Positions 26,043 to 30,373 of a DNA stretch of 30,373 nt are shown here, piece by piece (position 1 is the first letter of the stretch; every line of letters starts with the position of its first letter). The notes beneath the pieces were generated by a model, which saw only the letters and a list, made by a program, of their open reading frames with translations, was not told the origin of the DNA and made no database searches. Made by a program: the position numbers and the translations under genes. Source of the stretch: Stramenopiles sp. TOSAG23-2 (taxonomy: Eukaryota; Sar); the NCBI GenBank assembly GCA_900128395.1, contig LT649383.1, positions 1-30,373 on the forward strand, written 5' to 3'.

Positions 26043-28811
26043 TTAGCAAGCGCCACCATCCCGATCTTGTAACAATCTTCTCCTCCTTCTTCGATCAATG
26101 TGCGATCCTTTAATTTTAAAGTGTGCACCATCTACTGCTACACTTTTTCCATAATCTCTATCACCATATTTACTTTTAATTGTCTTTAACTCGGACTGAC
26201 ATTTTTTTTTTGTGCTAATGCATTTCTTATAATCTTTATTCCCAGTACAACAATCTTTTTTATCAACAAATACATTTACTTTTACTTTTGCTCTTGGAAT
26301 ATAAGGTTTCGCAAAACATTCTTTCAACTCACTTTGAAAATATCCATTTTTCCTATGTGTATTTAGTTTAATCACTGCAACCCATTCTTCCTTCGTATCG
26401 TGTGCATTCATGCTCACTTGCTGGATGGAAATATCATCAGCATAAAATAATGGCGCAGGGCATCCACTCCTATCTTGCACTTCATAACGTAATCGACTAC
26501 TTAACATTACCATGTTTTCATTGGTGTAATCTTCCTTCTTTAAGTCATTACGAAGATAATGAATAGCAATGTTTTGCACTGAAGTAGTAGCTACCCCGTC
26601 ACTTAAATCGATATGCTTGTATGGGCAATGTGATTTTTTCATATTACGTAACTCGACTGGATCATCGTATGTTGATCCAAGTTTACATCTAGGTTTCATT
26701 GAATTTGCCAATGCTTTTGCTTCCTCTTCTTTACCGCTAGACTTTAACTTCCGTTTTAAAGTATTCTCTGTAGCTGCATTTTTCCCTAGACGTCGATTCT
26801 GGCGTTTACTAAACGACCGCTCCATCGTTTGTAAAAATGACACAGCTGAGCTAGCTTGTTGAGATTTAATATATCTTTTCACATATATATGCTTCACAAA
26901 ATTATACATTGTATCTAATAAATGATGATATGGAAGAAATAATTCACATAACATTCTATCTGATTTACCTGGAGATTGCAATATTCGTGGGCCACATAAA
27001 GTTGTATTTTTAAAAAACTTATTGATTTTTTCATGAATGTGATGATGCTTCTTTTTAGTAATGTGATTCATTAATTCTTTCATACCTTTATGTAAATAAC
27101 CTTCATGTTTTATCGTATCAGCTACTTCAACATATAAATTATGACGATTGTAATTCCCACCTTGACTCAATGCAAATGGTATAATATTTTCACGTTTGAT
27201 GTTACTATTTGCTGGTGGCTCGCATGTTTCCAATGTCATAGGATTATCTTTATCATTACGTTCTTTACAACATATATTTGGCCAAAATGATTTCGCCGGT
27301 TTCTCCTCATTTTCATTTTTGAATAAATGTTCTAACTTCATGCGAAACCCACAAAATGCTTTTAATACTTCATCACGATTTGTATCAATACATGTTGTAT
27401 CTTGATTGATTTCAATTTCATTTGCTACCTCAACTGCGGGGAAAATGACAGTTCCATATGTACGAAGTTCTTTATCACAAGATTTTGCTTCGTTTTCGTT
27501 ATCGTTTGCTTTACGCTTTTTCATGATTTCATCATGTCTTTTTCGTTGCTCTTGTTTCGCCCATAAACGTGAATTTTTGATTGATAAATCATTATGTTTT
27601 TCTTTTTGTGCAGTTAAATCTTTTTTAATTTCACTGAATAAACTGGATAAAACAATACATTTGGTTTGTTCGGGATTAGTTACTTCACCGAGTTTACATG
27701 GTTTGCAACTACTATCACCTTCTGAACTATGTGTATTGATTGGGCATTTGTAATCCTTTCCATCTTTGAAATCAAAACCCCATCCAGGTTTTATATTATC
27801 ACACGATGTACTTCCCTCTTTCCCATAAGTTGTCGGGTGACTCCACTTGTCGCATTCATTACAATCAGCATCGTCACCACCTTCAGAATACGCATTTACA
27901 GGGCACCTGAAACACTGTTTTTTACACCTAATACCGTCACAACGCGAAAACCCCCAAAGCAATCGCCTTGAATTCTTTTTCTTTCTAGGTATTATACGTA
28001 TTGCTTTTACCCCTACCCTAACCTTTTCATGTAAGTTTATTCCAGTACCAGGTTCACATTTTATTGTTGCTACAGGTATACATGAATCAATCGATGTATG
28101 GCCAGTAGTAAAATTTGTAGTTGGTCTATTTGCTGGACATGCTGTACATGTTGGATCGGTACCACCTTCACTATATGTATTGATTGGGCATTCGACACAT
28201 GTTTTTTTATTCGTAATACCATCGTTCACAATCTTTAACCATCCCTTCTTAAACACGCCCGTGCCATAACCTGGTTCACATTTTATTGTTGGTACAGGTA
28301 TACACGAATCAATCGAAGTTTGTCCGTCTTTAAAATTCGTAGTTGGTCTCTCTGTTGGACATGGTGTACATGTTGGATTGGTACCACCTTCACTATATGT
28401 ATTGATTGGGCATTTGATACATGTTTTTGTTTTGCATATACATTTCTCTCTATTACTACATCGTCCTGTTGATTTTGTGATGCCATTCCAATAATATTGA
28501 TTATGTATGTGACTCTTATAATAACATCCAGGTGGAAAATCCGCCCTCCACACTCGGCCTCCATATCCTTCATTTTTATCAATATTATTCTTCCTATTAT
28601 ATTCAGCTGCTAATTTACAGTCTGCTTCTGTTGTTATTTTAGATATACCACTACATTGTGATGCTAAACCGGATGTAAATATCTTTCCATATGCAACAGC
28701 TTCAGCAGCTTTACAAATAAGATCCTCACCAGTTACCGTCGCAGACACTGATATACAATGTGCGGATAAGAACAATAAAACCACAAAACATATTTGTTTT
28801 TTGATGAACAT
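26043..28811 (-). CDS. Secreted Cys-rich protein with ephrin-receptor-like (GCC2/GCC3) repeats
   Basis: The 922-residue product has a clear signal peptide (hydrophobic 5-24, cleavage probably after SVSA). Residues 30-128 form a Cys-rich module with WRADFPPGCYYK and YYWN followed by C-x-C-x3-C. Four TNFR/ephrin-receptor-like modules follow, each starting CP(I/V)N(T/A)(Y/H)S: at 134-170, 208-244, 303-338 and 356-385. The first two are nearly identical, including the RPTTNF and TSIDSC motifs. The remaining 530 residues are Lys-rich, with scattered Cys, and match nothing I know. They end in RRRRRRLLQDRDGGAC. No transmembrane helix or clear GPI signal is seen, so secretion or a wall/matrix role is likely but inferred. 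A second SRRLLWG motif (281-287) resembles the C-terminal RRLLQ and might be a processing signal. The ATG at 28811 directly precedes the signal peptide. Confidence 0.85.
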   Translation of the reverse strand: MFIKKQICFVVLLFLSAHCISVSATVTGEDLICKAAEAVAYGKIFTSGLASQCSGISKITTEADCKLAAEYNRKNNIDKNEGYGGRVWRADFPPGCYYKSHIHNQYYWNGITKSTGRCSNREKCICKTKTCIKCPINTYSEGGTNPTCTPCPTERPTTNFKDGQTSIDSCIPVPTIKCEPGYGTGVFKKGWLKIVNDGITNKKTCVECPINTYSEGGTDPTCTACPANRPTTNFTTGHTSIDSCIPVATIKCEPGTGINLHEKVRVGVKAIRIIPRKKKNSRRLLWGFSRCDGIRCKKQCFRCPVNAYSEGGDDADCNECDKWSHPTTYGKEGSTSCDNIKPGWGFDFKDGKDYKCPINTHSSEGDSSCKPCKLGEVTNPEQTKCIVLSSLFSEIKKDLTAQKEKHNDLSIKNSRLWAKQEQRKRHDEIMKKRKANDNENEAKSCDKELRTYGTVIFPAVEVANEIEINQDTTCIDTNRDEVLKAFCGFRMKLEHLFKNENEEKPAKSFWPNICCKERNDKDNPMTLETCEPPANSNIKRENIIPFALSQGGNYNRHNLYVEVADTIKHEGYLHKGMKELMNHITKKKHHHIHEKINKFFKNTTLCGPRILQSPGKSDRMLCELFLPYHHLLDTMYNFVKHIYVKRYIKSQQASSAVSFLQTMERSFSKRQNRRLGKNAATENTLKRKLKSSGKEEEAKALANSMKPRCKLGSTYDDPVELRNMKKSHCPYKHIDLSDGVATTSVQNIAIHYLRNDLKKEDYTNENMVMLSSRLRYEVQDRSGCPAPLFYADDISIQQVSMNAHDTKEEWVAVIKLNTHRKNGYFQSELKECFAKPYIPRAKVKVNVFVDKKDCCTGNKDYKKCISTKKKCQSELKTIKSKYGDRDYGKSVAVDGAHFKIKGSHIDRRRRRRLLQDRDGGAC

Positions 28812-30213
28812 AATTAACTAATTTTTGTTTTCCGTTTTTTCGTTTTTTCAATTTTATGAATTATGTTTTGATGAGTCTTCAACGTTCTTTTTGATATACA
28901 AATATTGCGTAAAGTATTAATAACAAGGTGCAAGATACTTAATGAAATACGTTATATGTATGTTTTCAATATATCAATATATGGAAGTTGTTTGTTGTTT
29001 TTCTCCATATACATTACATTATGTTCACTCTTTATTAAGATGTATATGTATGTATATGTTTTGTTAAAATAGCATGTAAATACCATTACACGAACACAAG
29101 ACACATAATTTAGTAAAAGTGGATGTAATGGTATGTCCCTGCTAAGCCAACCTCAATCTAGCTGGAGACGCACATTCGAGAGATTTTAATCAAAGGATTT
29201 AGAAAAATTACCGAAATTTGATACATTATATTTTTGGTTGATGATGGAGCAAAATTACTCAAATGACCAGTTTTGTACGTTCTATTATCCACCTCCAAAC
29301 ACGGCAAGATCGCAGGATTTATATATCATTTTTATCAATTTGTTTTCCAATTGAAATTAAAAATTGCACTTTTTGTTCTCCCTCTTTTTTAAACGAGCCG
29401 CCGTTGGGGGAGGAAAACCCACTTCGTTTTTAATAAAGTACAAATTCATCTAGTCTTTCGACAATTCGAACAATTCATCCAGAAATTGACTGAAAATTGC
29501 AGACATAAAATTGCTTTTTCACACACCATTTATGATATATTACATGTATATAAATACATGTAATATAAGCTAGATATACTTCACCGCTTCAATATATAAA
29601 TACTTCAAACCTCAATATCTAATAATTTCGGTATTTTTCTGCATTTGTATGGTTTTGATAGCAGAGCCAACACAACCCATCAGGAAATAATACTAATACT
29701 AAACGCCTACTACAGGTAATATTAATGAAAACAACAACAAAACATCATCACCAAAACTACTATAGCTCTACTATTATACTACTAATAATTATAATTACTA
29801 ATAAATTATCTAATAAATATCTAATATTACCAGATGTCTATATTTTTACGGCACAATGGAGACTTATACATAGATAAAAGTAGACTTAATGATAGAATAT
29901 ATAAACAATTTATACCAGGTTAGCCAGATAGCTGAATATATTGCATACGACATTGATAAAAAAAAAACAGCAATAAAATAACAAATAACATTACATATAT
30001 TGTATACCCTGCATGATGAATACAAAAACAACAGATAAAAAGATACAAAATTTTAAGAAAATAATATTTATACACACTTTTTTATAATTATCAAGATATA
30101 AAACGAGTTCCTATTATTTCTTGTACAGCGTGCTGTGTATTAAACACATCTAGATTATAAAAAATAAAAAAGTATTGTATAATACGAGTATTATAATAAT
30201 TTAAAAAATTAAA
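28812..30213. other. Long AT-rich divergent intergenic region
   Basis: About 1.4 kb between the divergent Cys-rich and crotonase genes. GC-richer patches lie at 29130-29190 and 29390-29430. Short minus frames exist (for example ATG 29506 to TAG 29450, 18 codons), but none is convincing. A 12-bp inverted repeat lies at 29537-29548/29555-29566. The rest is A/T with few features and should include both promoters. Confidence 0.55.
29537..29566. repeat. Perfect 12-bp inverted repeat, 6-nt loop
   Basis: ATATTACATGTA and its exact reverse complement are separated by TATAAA. It lies in the gap between two divergent genes. In AT-rich DNA this length can arise by chance. Confidence 0.7.
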
Positions 30214-30373
30214 ATGTCAAAAGCAAAATTAGCAGTAGTTGGACAAAGAAATGGATACGGAGAGAAAGTCTCGGTACATGTCGATTCGGATGGTATTGCA
30301 GTGATACAATTTAATCGGCCAGAAGCGAAAAATGCATTTACGTTTTCTATGCAAACTGGATTTTACAATACAT
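30214..30373 (+). CDS. Enoyl-CoA hydratase/isomerase (crotonase) family protein, 5' partial end only
   Basis: The frame opens with ATG at 30214 (context AAAATGTC) and is still open at the window edge after 53 codons. The start MSKAKLAVVGQRNGYGEK is followed by VSVHVDSDGIAVIQFNRPEAKNAF, the typical first strand pair and N-R-P-x-x-x-N-A turn of the crotonase fold. Members hydrate, isomerise or hydrolyse acyl-CoA thioesters, often in fatty-acid or branched-chain amino-acid breakdown. The oxyanion-hole and catalytic residues lie beyond the window, so the reaction cannot be named. No obvious mitochondrial presequence or N-terminal peroxisomal signal is seen; a C-terminal signal would be out of view. 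Confidence 0.8.
   Translation, partial: MSKAKLAVVGQRNGYGEKVSVHVDSDGIAVIQFNRPEAKNAFTFSMQTGFYNT

Noticed and set aside
26569-28582. Several frames antisense or in other frames within the Cys-rich gene
   Set aside because: All lie within the 922-residue gene, which has a signal peptide and clear Cys repeats; they are shadows.
28974-29159. Stop-free minus frame beginning GWLSRDIPL
   Set aside because: No start codon near its beginning, and its second half is Tyr/Ile/Lys noise; chance is sufficient.
29450-29506. 18-codon minus-strand ATG frame
   Set aside because: Too short, with no continuation in any frame that looks coding over a useful length.

Overview
The window looks like nuclear DNA of a free-living or parasitic unicellular eukaryote. 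It is AT-rich, and its genes appear intronless, widely spaced and on both strands. They encode eukaryote-specific proteins: the proteasome ATPase Rpt2, a FERM/WW protein, a mitochondrial carrier, a flavocytochrome b2-type lactate dehydrogenase, a BAR-like coiled-coil protein and a secreted Cys-rich protein. No rRNA, convincing tRNA, bacterial operon or CRISPR array was seen. The lineage cannot be fixed from the sequence; the Cys-rich protein recalls microalgal or stramenopile-type proteins, which is only an impression.

Layout. 1-1406: the Rpt2 gene with a little of its promoter. 1877-2016: a broken C-terminal gene fragment. 2017-12883: copy 1 of a 10,867-bp segment carrying an ankyrin-repeat gene (+), a FERM-WW gene (-), a flavocytochrome b2 gene (+), an SLC25 carrier gene (-), a BAR-like gene (+) and the cut 3' end of a repeat-protein gene (-). 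12884-13788: a 905-bp single-copy spacer with a truncated Tc1/IS630-type transposase and most of an unknown minus-strand frame. 13789-24655: copy 2, at a constant offset of 11,772 bp, with only two base differences seen. 24656-25377: the rest of the repeat-protein gene, complete in copy 2. 26043-28811: a large secreted Cys-rich protein (-). 30214-30373: the start of a crotonase-family gene (+).

History. Copy 2 keeps reading frames open across both edges, while copy 1 is broken at both. Joining 2016 directly to 12884 restores a continuous minus-strand frame. The simplest reading is that copy 1 was inserted into an older locus about 0.9 kb upstream of its parent, without target-site duplication or junction microhomology. 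An assembly artefact must be excluded.

The most unusual local structure is upstream of the FERM-WW gene. There the first 62 bp of the window (Rpt2 promoter, start codon and first eight codons) recur inverted with one mismatch, giving the FERM-WW gene an Rpt2-like leader and an eight-codon upstream ORF. The genes do not form an operon or an obvious pathway. The lactate dehydrogenase and the mitochondrial carrier are both plausible in energy metabolism, and the FERM-WW and BAR-like proteins in membrane/cytoskeleton work, but no functional link is shown by the sequence.
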